Below are positions 35,215-42,556 of a DNA stretch of 64,000 nt, in pieces. Position 1 is the first letter of the stretch, and every line of letters starts with the position of its first letter. The stretch comes from Cellulophaga sp. L1A9 (GTDB taxonomy: Bacteria; Bacteroidota; Bacteroidia; Flavobacteriales; Flavobacteriaceae), in the NCBI RefSeq assembly GCF_009797025.1, contig NZ_CP047027.1, positions 2,852,001-2,916,000 of the forward strand, written 5' to 3'. The notes under the pieces are model-generated. The model was given only the letters and a program-made list of their open reading frames with translations, was not told the origin of the DNA and ran no database searches. Made by a program: the position numbers and the translations under genes.

Positions 35215-35244
35215 CAAAGATAGAAATCATTTTTAAGATTTCAA
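35215..35244 (-). promoter_or_regulatory. trp operon promoter
   Basis: TTG (35242-35244), spacer of 19 bases, TATCTTTG (35215-35222): an exact Bacteroidota primary-sigma promoter on the minus strand, directly before the leader peptide. Confidence 0.85.
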
Positions 35245-35255
35245 ACAGCATTGTG

Positions 35256-35301
35256 TAAAAAAATAAACCCCGTAATACGAATTAACAGTACCATGGGGTT
35301 T
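35256..35301 (-). terminator. Intrinsic terminator behind yceI
   Basis: AAACCCC (35265-35271) pairs with GGGGTTT (35295-35301) across a loop of 23 bases; on the minus strand it is followed by ATTTTTTTA. It separates the yceI unit from the trp promoter. Confidence 0.75.
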
Positions 35302-35320
35302 TGTTATTTTTTTGATTGAT

Positions 35321-35905
35321 TTAGAATTGTAAATCTACGACCAAATCAAATTCATCATAAATGGCTTTGTCCTTTAAAGTATCTGTGAAATTTGTAGAAC
35401 CATAATGTATATCATAGTTAGTTCTATCTACTTTTAATGTAGCTGTTGCTTTACTACCATATATAGAGATGTCAAAAGTAACTGCTTTTGTGATGCCTTT
35501 AATAGTCAAATCTCCTGTTACATCATAAGAATTTTTACCAGTTGCTTTTACGCTCGTGAAAACTAGTTTTGATGTTGCGTGATTTTCTGTCCCAAAAAAA
35601 TCAGCAGTTTTTAAGTGCCCTTCTAATTTTTCTTTGCCTTCTCCTGCTTTTAAATCTTCAACAGTTATGCTAGTCATGTCTACAACAAACGCACCACCAG
35701 TTAATTTATCATCATCAAATAGTAGTTCTCCAGACTCTAAGGCAATTTTACCAGTATGTGAGCCAGCAAATTTATACCCTTTCCAAGTAACAGTACTTTC
35801 ACTGGTTTTAATGGCTTTCTTTTCGCCATCAATTGGATTAACTCCTGCTGTTGCTGCTGTTGCTACTACTATTGCAAATACGGCACTTAAAATATTTTTT
35901 TTCAT
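35321..35905 (-). CDS. YceI-family periplasmic protein
   Basis: A 194-residue exported lipocalin-like beta-barrel that binds polyisoprenoid-type lipids. The signal peptide (about 1-20, cleavage after ATAG-like sequence) is followed by STVTWKGYKFAGSHTGKI, the family hallmark, then FVVDMTSITVEDL, LKTADFFGTENH, LTIKGITKAVTFD and the C-terminal strand EFDLVVDLQF. It is the last gene of the marR - nitroreductase unit. Confidence 0.92.
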   Translation of the reverse strand: MKKNILSAVFAIVVATAATAGVNPIDGEKKAIKTSESTVTWKGYKFAGSHTGKIALESGELLFDDDKLTGGAFVVDMTSITVEDLKAGEGKEKLEGHLKTADFFGTENHATSKLVFTSVKATGKNSYDVTGDLTIKGITKAVTFDISIYGSKATATLKVDRTNYDIHYGSTNFTDTLKDKAIYDEFDLVVDLQF

Positions 35906-35937
35906 GTTTTTAAAATTTAGTAATTAATAATTGTTGT

Positions 35938-36570
35938 TTATATGTATTGAATTAATTTTTCTTGAGATTTTCTAACTTTCTTGTAATGCTGCGTTTCATC
36001 ATCTTCTGCTCTATACCCTATAGTTACCAATAGAGAGGTATTTAAATTTTGAGCGTCTAAACCTAAAATTTTATTAAACTCTGTAGGTTCAAAACCTTCC
36101 ATGGGGCAGGTGTCAATTTTTAAATCGGCCGCAGCAGATAATACATTTCCTAACGCAATATAGGTTTGCTTAGCAGCCCAAATAGCTTTAGTCTCATCAG
36201 ATAAAGGCATTAGTTTAGATTTCATGAAATCTGAATAACCGGCTAATGCTTCAGAAGGGATACCTCTGATTTCACTTATATCCTTTAAATGGCTGTCTAT
36301 TAATGCTTCATTAAAGGTGGTGTCATGCACAAAAGCTATTAAATAAGTAGCATCCGTTATTTGCGATTGTCCCCATGCAAATGGTTTTAATTGTTCACGG
36401 ATAGTAGGATCTTCTATTACAAGTATTTTGTAAGGTTGTAGCCCATAAGAAGATGCCGTTAAGGATGCAGCTTCTAAAATAGTTTCAAAATCTTTTTTTG
36501 AAACCTTTTTTGTAGCATCAAATTTTTTGGTGGCGTAACGCCAATTTAAGTTGTTAATATAATTGCTCAT
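35938..36570 (-). CDS. NAD(P)H-dependent nitroreductase-family oxidoreductase
   Basis: A 210-residue flavoenzyme of the NfsB-like group: N-terminal WRYATKKFD (FMN-phosphate contact), SSYGLQPYKILVIEDP, the central WAAKQTYIALGNVL helix, and the NAD(P)H site MEGFEP. It should reduce nitro- or quinone compounds with FMN. It lies eight bases after the marR gene, so it is probably under control of that regulator. Confidence 0.9.
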   Translation of the reverse strand: MSNYINNLNWRYATKKFDATKKVSKKDFETILEAASLTASSYGLQPYKILVIEDPTIREQLKPFAWGQSQITDATYLIAFVHDTTFNEALIDSHLKDISEIRGIPSEALAGYSDFMKSKLMPLSDETKAIWAAKQTYIALGNVLSAAADLKIDTCPMEGFEPTEFNKILGLDAQNLNTSLLVTIGYRAEDDETQHYKKVRKSQEKLIQYI

Positions 36571-36578
36571 GTTTTGGT

Positions 36579-37025
36579 TTAAAATTTGTCAAATAATTTA
36601 TTCAATACTAGTAAGTCTTCGTTTGTAAATTTTTCAAGAATAGTCTCGTCAGCGTTTTGCATGGCTTTATCCATTTTTAATAAAGCTTCTAAACCAGAAG
36701 GTGTAATATAGATCTCCACTTTTCTGCGGTTGCTCTCGCAAGTAGTGCGTAACACGTATCCTTTAGTAATAAGCTTATCTACAAGTCTAGTGGTATTGCT
36801 CATTTTAGTAACCATACGGTCATTAAGTGTACTTAGGTTGGCCGCCTTACCTTTCTGCCCTCTTAAAATTCTCAAAACATTAAATTGCTGAAGTGAAACA
36901 TCAAAAGGTTTTAGCTTATTCATGGTAACCTCTGTAACTTTATTACTTACTAGGTTTAAATGAATAAGAGTCCTTTGACGTAACGGAATTTCTTTTTCTG
37001 TTTTTATGATCGCTTCTACATTCAT
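36579..37025 (-). CDS. MarR-family transcriptional regulator
   Basis: A 148-residue winged-helix repressor: dimer helices at both ends and the DNA-binding part at about 50-100 with NVLRILRG, NRMVTKMSNTTRLVDKL and the wing TCESNRRKVEIYITPSG. It heads a unit with the nitroreductase and yceI genes. A tandem palindrome immediately upstream of the start, overlapping the -7 box, is the likely autoregulatory operator. Confidence 0.93.
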   Translation of the reverse strand: MNVEAIIKTEKEIPLRQRTLIHLNLVSNKVTEVTMNKLKPFDVSLQQFNVLRILRGQKGKAANLSTLNDRMVTKMSNTTRLVDKLITKGYVLRTTCESNRRKVEIYITPSGLEALLKMDKAMQNADETILEKFTNEDLLVLNKLFDKF

Positions 37026-37030
37026 GTCTG

Positions 37031-37055
37031 TACAATAATTGTATATACAAATGTA
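37031..37055. promoter_or_regulatory. MarR operator and -7 box
   Basis: Two overlapping palindromes, TACAATAATTGTA (37031-37043) and TTGTATATACAA (37039-37050), sit 6-25 bases before the marR start. The minus-strand -7 box TACATTTG (37048-37055) overlaps them, so a bound MarR dimer would block transcription. The operator role is inferred from position and symmetry. Confidence 0.6.
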
Positions 37056-37348
37056 TGTTTATTTTTTGACGTAGTTATTAATTATTTGTTAATTGTTTGA
37101 AACAATAGATTTATATTTTGGGTCAAGCCAGAATACAATTTTGGAAATTTTGAAAGTTAATAAAATAAAATATATTAATAATTGCATGAATCAAAAATGT
37201 ATTGTGTCGAAAATATATTCAAAAATAATTTCTAAATACAATTATTTAGTACCTTGAAGTTGATATGCCGAAAATGAAACTTATTTTTAGTAAATCATAA
37301 ATAGATACTAAATTCTGTCAATGAAAATACTTATTAATCCCTCAATAA
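37056..37348. other. A+T-rich intergenic region before the toxin locus
   Basis: This stretch between the divergent marR and toxin genes is very A+T-rich with no convincing ORF, repeat or RNA gene. A TACCTTGA sequence at about 37249-37256 is only a partial -7 match. I see nothing else in it. Confidence 0.5.
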
Positions 37349-38554
37349 ATGGAAAAATCTTATAATCATAATACCAAATTGCAGTTATTAAAAAGACCGT
37401 TAAAGAAGCAATTAGATTGTAGTGTTAAACATGCGATAAATGCTCTCAAAGACAATGAAAAAGTAGAAAATACTACTTTAAGAATGAATCTTTTAATAAG
37501 TAATTATGCAAGAAAAGCAGGTAATATTATTTATTTTTCAAATAAGACAAATTTTCAAAATAAAAAGGGGGCATTGGATCTTGCGAGTAATTATTTCAAT
37601 GCAAAATGGGCAAAAGCTTTTAATCATGCCTTAGTTATAAATAAGTTTTATAAAACTCCTAATGGGGGTATTGTATATGTGCCTAAAGGTGAAATTTCTT
37701 ATTTTAATGATGATGGGGCAGTTTATGGAATTAAAGTAGAGGATAAAGAATACTTTTGGGACTACAGAGAAGAATTATATTATGATGTTTACAATAACAT
37801 ATATAGTTCAAATGGTGATGTTTTGATTGGCAAACGTAGTCCAAGGTATGTAAAAGAAGCTTACAGAAAATTAATGAACGTACAAGTACGTTACCCCAAT
37901 GCCTATTTAAGTGTAATAATTGGTAATGGTATGCCCGAGTATACCATCAGCCATTTTGACGCAAGTACTGGTGGGGTTACGAGCTTTGGTGGAGCTTATT
38001 ATAATGATAAAGCTTTTAATGAAGAAGATTATCCAGAAGTTGGCACAGGAGAATCATTTGTACCTATTTGGGGCTCTGGTAAACAAGCCTATTATGATTT
38101 TCAAGATGGTGCATATGGTTGGGGAGCATTGAATACAGGTATGGCAATTTCGGATGTGTTTTTGATAAAATCTATTTATCAAGGTATTTCAAAAGGAGGT
38201 TTACGTGTAATGAATAAAAATTATGGTAGTTGGTCATCTTATCGCAGATTTTATGGTAAAAATGGTTTTGCCAAGAAAGAACAGCATTTGCATCATTGGC
38301 TCTTGGAAAGGAATGGTGCTAAGAATGGGTCAGGTCTAGGATGGAAAGCTAAAAATCAAATGTGGAATTTAAATCCTTTACCCGAAAAATTCTTTGAAGC
38401 AGGATATGATTGGAATCAGATACACCGCGCTATAGAAGGTAAAACATCTCCTCTATATTTAAATAGCTTAGAAAGGTTTCATTATGGAACTCCAAATTAT
38501 TTATATCCCTTAGGCATTTATGGTTTTAGAGGTCTAAATCAAACTAGGGATTAA
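37349..38554 (+). CDS. Polymorphic toxin-like protein with HHW...NQxWNL tip
   Basis: A 401-residue protein without signal peptide or membrane segment. Residues 1-257 form a conserved-looking carrier; the junction WGALNTGMAISDVFLIKS (258-275) is repeated in the orphan cassette downstream. The tip (about 276-401) has HLHHW (313-317), NQMWNL (336-341) and a further His359 in IHRAIEG. His-pair plus NQxWNL is a pattern I know from C-terminal nuclease-like (His-Me/HNH-type) tips of Rhs-like polymorphic toxins, so nuclease activity is inferred, not shown. The stop overlaps the next gene (TAATG), as usual for toxin-immunity pairs. The delivery route is unknown. Confidence 0.7.
   Translation: MEKSYNHNTKLQLLKRPLKKQLDCSVKHAINALKDNEKVENTTLRMNLLISNYARKAGNIIYFSNKTNFQNKKGALDLASNYFNAKWAKAFNHALVINKFYKTPNGGIVYVPKGEISYFNDDGAVYGIKVEDKEYFWDYREELYYDVYNNIYSSNGDVLIGKRSPRYVKEAYRKLMNVQVRYPNAYLSVIIGNGMPEYTISHFDASTGGVTSFGGAYYNDKAFNEEDYPEVGTGESFVPIWGSGKQAYYDFQDGAYGWGALNTGMAISDVFLIKSIYQGISKGGLRVMNKNYGSWSSYRRFYGKNGFAKKEQHLHHWLLERNGAKNGSGLGWKAKNQMWNLNPLPEKFFEAGYDWNQIHRAIEGKTSPLYLNSLERFHYGTPNYLYPLGIYGFRGLNQTRD
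38102..38172 (+). repeat. Cassette junction, copy 1 (in the full-length gene)
   Basis: The DNA coding for QDGAYGWGALNTGMAISDVFLIK is closely matched at 39665-39735 and, in decayed form, at about 40590-40678. Most bases from TCAAGA to TTTTTG are identical in copies 1 and 2. Downstream of it the three sequences diverge. Confidence 0.85.
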
Positions 38555-38988
38555 TGGTCGAGAAACTAAATTTCCCAGTTCTCTTGTACAAGTCCAAATC
38601 AGTTGACTATTTTATTTGTAAGGATGCAAATATGCTGACCTTATGCACAGTCGCTGCATTAAAAAACAAATATTATAACAATTTACTCTTGATTGATACA
38701 CAGGGAAAAGAGTATCTTATAATTAGTGCAGTTAAAATTAAAAATGAAACAAAACCTCGTTTATCATTTTCTTATATTTTTGGTTCCCGTTTTATTCGAA
38801 TACAACCTGTTTTTGATTTAGATTATGGACAACAAAGGAATATTAAATTTGTTAAAAAGATTATTTTAGATGAATTTGAAACCAATATAGATTTTTGGCA
38901 AGAAAACGAAGATTATGACTTATTGTTGTGCCGTATAAAGATGGCAGATTCTATTGAAAAATTAATGAAACTGCTATTAAATCTGTAA
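38554..38988 (+). CDS. Probable immunity protein for the first toxin tip
   Basis: A 144-residue soluble protein whose ATG overlaps the toxin stop. Its first 60 residues (FPVLLYKSK...DYFI, then NNLLLIDTQGKEYLI) parallel those of the gene at 40137 (FPALYVNH, NVVIIDSQGNVY), the immunity candidate of the second tip. This placement and shared N-terminal pattern are the evidence; I do not recognise a named immunity family. The C-terminal half is helical and different between the two. Confidence 0.55.
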   Translation: MVEKLNFPVLLYKSKSVDYFICKDANMLTLCTVAALKNKYYNNLLLIDTQGKEYLIISAVKIKNETKPRLSFSYIFGSRFIRIQPVFDLDYGQQRNIKFVKKIILDEFETNIDFWQENEDYDLLLCRIKMADSIEKLMKLLLNL

Positions 38989-38995
38989 CTTATTT

Positions 38996-39634
38996 ATGAT
39001 AGAAATAGAACGCGAATTGTCTGCGAAAGAAATAAAACAGATAGATGCTGCAATAAAAAAAAAGCAGACAAAAGTCAGGCTTAGATTTGAAGTTATATTA
39101 GGACTATTGTTAGCTGTTTTTTTGTTTGGATGGCATATCTATGAATATGATGATTCTAATTGGTCTTTGCCTTCCAAATGGGGTATCGTAATCTCTTTTA
39201 TGGCAATTTGGATGTATATTGAATCCTACTTTGAATTAAATAGGAAAAATAAAAAAGAGGTTATTACTTTAATCAATTTTAAGAAAAAAAATTTATTAAG
39301 TATGATGGTAATCGAACCAAAAAGAGTAATGAAGGTAATGGATTTCCCAAAGGGAGAAACCATATATTTAATTGAAAAAAAAACAGGGAAATGTTTTTAC
39401 TTACTCAACATCGAAGATAGTTTTTGCAAGGAATTTCCAACCAGTATTTTTGAGTATTATCTTGATAGTACATATAGATACGCTACTAATATGGAAGTTA
39501 ATTGCAAGGGTGATAAAATCGATTTGGTAGTAATTCCTTTTTTAAACAATAAAAAAGCGGAGATGATTATTGGAAATTTTGAGAGTTCGAAATATACCTT
39601 TGATGAATTATATAAATTATTACAAAATAATTGA
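38996..39634 (+). CDS. Two-helix membrane protein in the toxin locus, function unknown
   Basis: A 212-residue protein with a charged N-terminus, two membrane helices (about 29-47 and 60-78) and a cytoplasmic C-terminal domain of about 130 residues rich in beta strands (GETIYLIEKKTGKCFYLLNI). It begins seven bases after the first immunity-like gene and ends before the orphan cassette, so it belongs to the first cassette. It could be a second immunity factor or an unrelated passenger. Confidence 0.55.
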   Translation: MIEIERELSAKEIKQIDAAIKKKQTKVRLRFEVILGLLLAVFLFGWHIYEYDDSNWSLPSKWGIVISFMAIWMYIESYFELNRKNKKEVITLINFKKKNLLSMMVIEPKRVMKVMDFPKGETIYLIEKKTGKCFYLLNIEDSFCKEFPTSIFEYYLDSTYRYATNMEVNCKGDKIDLVVIPFLNNKKAEMIIGNFESSKYTFDELYKLLQNN

Positions 39635-39664
39635 TGGTTCATTACAATGAGCAAAAATTTTATT

Positions 39665-39735
39665 CAAGACGGCGATTATTAATGGGGAGCATTGAACACA
39701 GGTATGGCAATTTCTGATGTGTTTTTGGTGAAGTC
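39665..39735 (+). repeat. Cassette junction, copy 2 (orphan tip)
   Basis: In frame this reads FIQDGDY-stop-WGALNTGMAISDVFLVKS: the homology to copy 1 continues upstream of the stop codon (TAA at 39680-39682), so the orphan tip is a fragment of a once longer toxin gene. Confidence 0.8.
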
Positions 39736-40144
39736 TGTATTTAGCGGTTTAGGGAAAGCTGTTTTGTCAAAAGGTGTAGTTGGTGGCGCTAAGCGGTACT
39801 TTGGTTACGGAATGTCGCATGAATATGGTGCAAGCGTTGCAAGATGGAAACGATTGGGTGTTGATATGAGTGGAAAAAAACATCATTGGGCGATAAGTCA
39901 AGAATTAATGGAACGACAACCTTTGCTAAAGCAGATAGGCAATCAGACCTGGAATTTAAAACGTTTTGGCAGTAATGCAAGCCACATGCGTTGGGGGCAT
40001 GGGAATGCTTTTCCTAGTGAAGAATTACCACGCATAATTTACTGGAAATTAGCTTATCCTATATCTTCAACCCCATGGTGGTTTAGATTAGGTGGAATTT
40101 CGACAGGTGGTCGTTTATATCAAAATATCGAGAGGGATGAATAA
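39692..40144 (+). CDS. Orphan toxin C-terminal cassette (HHW...NQxWNL)
   Basis: The open frame downstream of the stop at 39680 encodes up to 150 residues from TTG (39692) or 146 from ATG (39704). After the shared junction it shows KKHHW (62-66), NQTWNL (84-89) and the His98/His103 pair in SHMRWGHG. The same motif order as in the first tip, in otherwise different sequence, suggests the same putative nuclease superfamily. Without a carrier domain it is probably silent until recombined through the junction. It overlaps the next gene by eight bases. Confidence 0.65.
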   Translation: MNTGMAISDVFLVKSVFSGLGKAVLSKGVVGGAKRYFGYGMSHEYGASVARWKRLGVDMSGKKHHWAISQELMERQPLLKQIGNQTWNLKRFGSNASHMRWGHGNAFPSEELPRIIYWKLAYPISSTPWWFRLGGISTGGRLYQNIERDE

Positions 40145-40574
40145 TAGTATAGTGTTCCCAGCTTTATATGTGAATCATATGACAGGCGATATTGGTGTCT
40201 ATATTAGAAAAAAAAGAATTGCAGCAGAATCTTTTTTAAGAGATAAAAAGCACGTCAAAACATATCAAAAAAATGTTGTCATCATAGATTCGCAAGGAAA
40301 TGTTTATACTCAAATACGCAAGAAACAAACAGGTGGAATTAGTTTATGGTATAGTATTGTATATTTAACTAAGATGGTTTATGTTGAATCTGTTGTTGAA
40401 GATGAAGTTGGTTTCATGAGTGTATCTGAGCTAAAAACAACTATTATGGAAATTATAAAAAAGAAACCAAAAAAATGGCTTCCACTTGGTCCCGTAAATA
40501 TTATACAAGAATTCTTAGATGAGGCAAAAACATATAAAGAGGTTATGCGTGTCTTCGATGCTAAAATTAAGTAA
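40137..40574 (+). CDS. Probable immunity protein for the orphan tip
   Basis: A 145-residue soluble protein. I chose the ATG at 40137, which overlaps the toxin stop, over an earlier one at 40092 that would run deep inside the toxin frame. N-terminal FPALYVNHMTGDIGVYI and NVVIIDSQGNVYTQI resemble the first immunity candidate; the C-terminus is helical with a Lys/Pro-rich linker. An immunity cassette kept with an orphan tip is what polymorphic-toxin loci predict. Confidence 0.6.
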   Translation: MNNSIVFPALYVNHMTGDIGVYIRKKRIAAESFLRDKKHVKTYQKNVVIIDSQGNVYTQIRKKQTGGISLWYSIVYLTKMVYVESVVEDEVGFMSVSELKTTIMEIIKKKPKKWLPLGPVNIIQEFLDEAKTYKEVMRVFDAKIK

Positions 40575-40589
40575 TTTTTAACCTTAGGG

Positions 40590-40678
40590 TTATGGTTGGT
40601 AGACTATAAACACAAGTACGGCAATTTCTGATGTTTTTTTATCGTTCCCTATTTGGTGGCTTTGGTAAGACAATTTAG
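40590..40678 (+). pseudogene. Decayed third toxin-cassette junction
   Basis: The sequence reads GW-stop-TINTSTAISDVFL, then after a frameshift FGGFGKTI-stop; compare WGALNTGMAISDVFLVKSVFSGLGKAV in copy 2. Stops and a frameshift show it is dead, and no tip or immunity gene follows before the rhodanese gene. The remaining bases to 40830 hold nothing I recognise apart from a TATTTTTG box at 40800. Confidence 0.7.
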
Positions 40679-40830
40679 ATAGCTTTTAGAAATCTACATG
40701 CTTCTTTTTAAAACATTGGTTGAATACTTTTCGTTGAGAGTATTAAATTGTAGGTTCTAATCTCTAGGCCTAGTGTAAGGTTTTATTTAAATAATGCACT
40801 ATTTTTGGAGAACTTAAAATACATAAAGAA

Positions 40831-41142
40831 ATGGCAGATTTATCACAAGAAGAATGGGTAGAGCAACTAAACAATGATGACAATGCTTTTATTTTAGATG
40901 TGCGTACACCTGAAGAAGTAGAAGGCGGTTACATTCCAGAGGCTACAAATATAGATATTCATTTAGGGCAAGGTTTTTTAGATGAAATTGAAAAACTTGA
41001 CAAAAATAAAAGTTACTATGTGTATTGTCGTTCTGGAGCAAGAAGCGGACAAGCATGTGCTATAATGAATAGTGTAGGCTTTGAAAATGCCTATAATTTA
41101 TTGGGTGGTTTTATGAATTGGGAAGGCGAAGTTGCTGAGTAA
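40831..41142 (+). CDS. Rhodanese-like domain protein
   Basis: A single-domain sulfurtransferase of 103 residues. The CDC25-like N-terminal region has ILDVRTPEEVEGGYIPEA (21-38) and the active Cys66 lies in YVYCRSGARSGQA; the C-terminus is YNLLGGFMNWEGE. It should carry a persulfide in the cytoplasm. A TAnnTTTG box (40800-40807) lies 24 bases upstream and a terminator follows. Confidence 0.93.
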   Translation: MADLSQEEWVEQLNNDDNAFILDVRTPEEVEGGYIPEATNIDIHLGQGFLDEIEKLDKNKSYYVYCRSGARSGQACAIMNSVGFENAYNLLGGFMNWEGEVAE

Positions 41143-41183
41143 ATCAGAGAAGCTTACATCATAGATATAAACTTTATAAAGTG

Positions 41184-41226
41184 AAGACCTTGCTACTGAT
41201 TCTATCAGAAGTAAGGTCTTTTTTGC
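41184..41226 (+). terminator. Intrinsic terminator behind the rhodanese gene
   Basis: AAGACCTT (41184-41191) pairs with AAGGTCTT (41213-41220), with an inner ACTGAT/ATCAG-type stem, followed by six T. Confidence 0.85.
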
Positions 41227-41266
41227 TTTTATTTACTATCTTATGCCTTGTTAATGATACGATTAC

Positions 41267-42547
41267 ATGCGCGAAGACTTTCTTCATTTTATATGGAAAC
41301 ATAAGAAAATTCCACTAACGAACTTGATAAGTACCAATAATGAAGCTATTGAAATAGTTCAAGTGGGTACGCACAATCATTTAGCAGGACCAGATTTCTT
41401 CAATGCTCAAATTAGAATTGGTACTCAATTATGGGCAGGGAATGTAGAGATACACATAAAAGCCTCTGATTGGTACGTGCACAATCATGAACTTGATGCA
41501 AATTATGATAATGTAATTTTACATGTAGTGTGGGAAGATGATTCCAATATCTTTAGAAAAGATAATGAGCCTATTCCTACCTTAGCGCTAAAACCCTATT
41601 TATCGAAAGACTTAGTTTTGTCTTATGAAAAACTATTTTCGAAAAGCGGTAAAAATTTTATTAATTGCGAAAAGCAAATTGATGACTTGGATACCTTTAT
41701 ATTTAAAAATTGGTTGGAGAGATTGTATTTTGAGCGTTTAGAAGAGAAATCAGTACCTATTTTAAAGCTTTTACAAGATTCAAACAACAACTGGGAAGAG
41801 GTATTGTTTGTGATGCTTCTGAAAAACTTTGGATTAAAAATAAATGGTGATGCATTTTTGAGTTTGGCTCAAAGTATAGATTTTTCTACTGTACGTAAAA
41901 TAGGCGCGAACACTTTGCAATTAGAAAGTTTGTTATTTGGTCATGCTGGTTTATTAGAAGAAAATAGTAGTGATATCTATTTTAATGAATTAAAAAAGGA
42001 ATATGACTATGTGAAGCATAAATTTCAATGTCGTGAGCCTAGCGTATTAAAGCCTGCATTTTTTAAATTGAGACCGCCCAATTTTCCGACAATCAGATTA
42101 TCCCAATTTTCCAATTTATATGCAAATCAGCATAATTTATTCAGTAAACTTATTGATGCCACTTCTATAGAAGAAATGTATACTATTCTTGGTGTAGACG
42201 CTAGTGCTTATTGGGATGTTCATTATACATTTGGAAAAGAATCTAAAAAAAGTAAAAAACGACTTACGAAAAAATTCATGGACCTATTAATAATTAACAC
42301 AGTGCTGCCGTTAAAGTTTTGTCATGCGCATCACCATGGGAAATCTATTGATGAGGTAGTCGTTCATGTAATATCTGGCATTAAAAAAGAAGAAAATACC
42401 ATTATACATAAGTTTGATGCGTTAAAGATGCGTGTGTCTAATGCAATGGAAAGTCAGTCTTTACTACAGCTATACAATGAGTATTGTAGCAAAAATAAAT
42501 GCTTGCAATGTGTCATCGGTAATAGTTTATTAAAAGGAAATGACTAA
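41267..42547 (+). CDS. DUF2851 family protein
   Basis: A 426-residue soluble protein of the Bacteroidota-wide DUF2851 family. Recognisable blocks are LHFIWKHKKIP, QVGTHNHLAGPDFFNAQI (about 32-49), WAGNVEIHIKASDWYVHNHELD (about 55-76), and the C-terminal NTVLPLKF with CxxC-type ending. The function of the family is unknown; the early part resembles nuclease-fold strands, but I see no certain catalytic set. It is followed in tight spacing by the PspC-like and channel genes. Confidence 0.9.
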   Translation: MREDFLHFIWKHKKIPLTNLISTNNEAIEIVQVGTHNHLAGPDFFNAQIRIGTQLWAGNVEIHIKASDWYVHNHELDANYDNVILHVVWEDDSNIFRKDNEPIPTLALKPYLSKDLVLSYEKLFSKSGKNFINCEKQIDDLDTFIFKNWLERLYFERLEEKSVPILKLLQDSNNNWEEVLFVMLLKNFGLKINGDAFLSLAQSIDFSTVRKIGANTLQLESLLFGHAGLLEENSSDIYFNELKKEYDYVKHKFQCREPSVLKPAFFKLRPPNFPTIRLSQFSNLYANQHNLFSKLIDATSIEEMYTILGVDASAYWDVHYTFGKESKKSKKRLTKKFMDLLIINTVLPLKFCHAHHHGKSIDEVVVHVISGIKKEENTIIHKFDALKMRVSNAMESQSLLQLYNEYCSKNKCLQCVIGNSLLKGND

Positions 42548-42556
42548 TTTTAACAC

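Noticed and set aside
37920..38132. 70-codon ORF inside the toxin carrier region
   Set aside because: Alternative frame of the larger gene, without features of its own.
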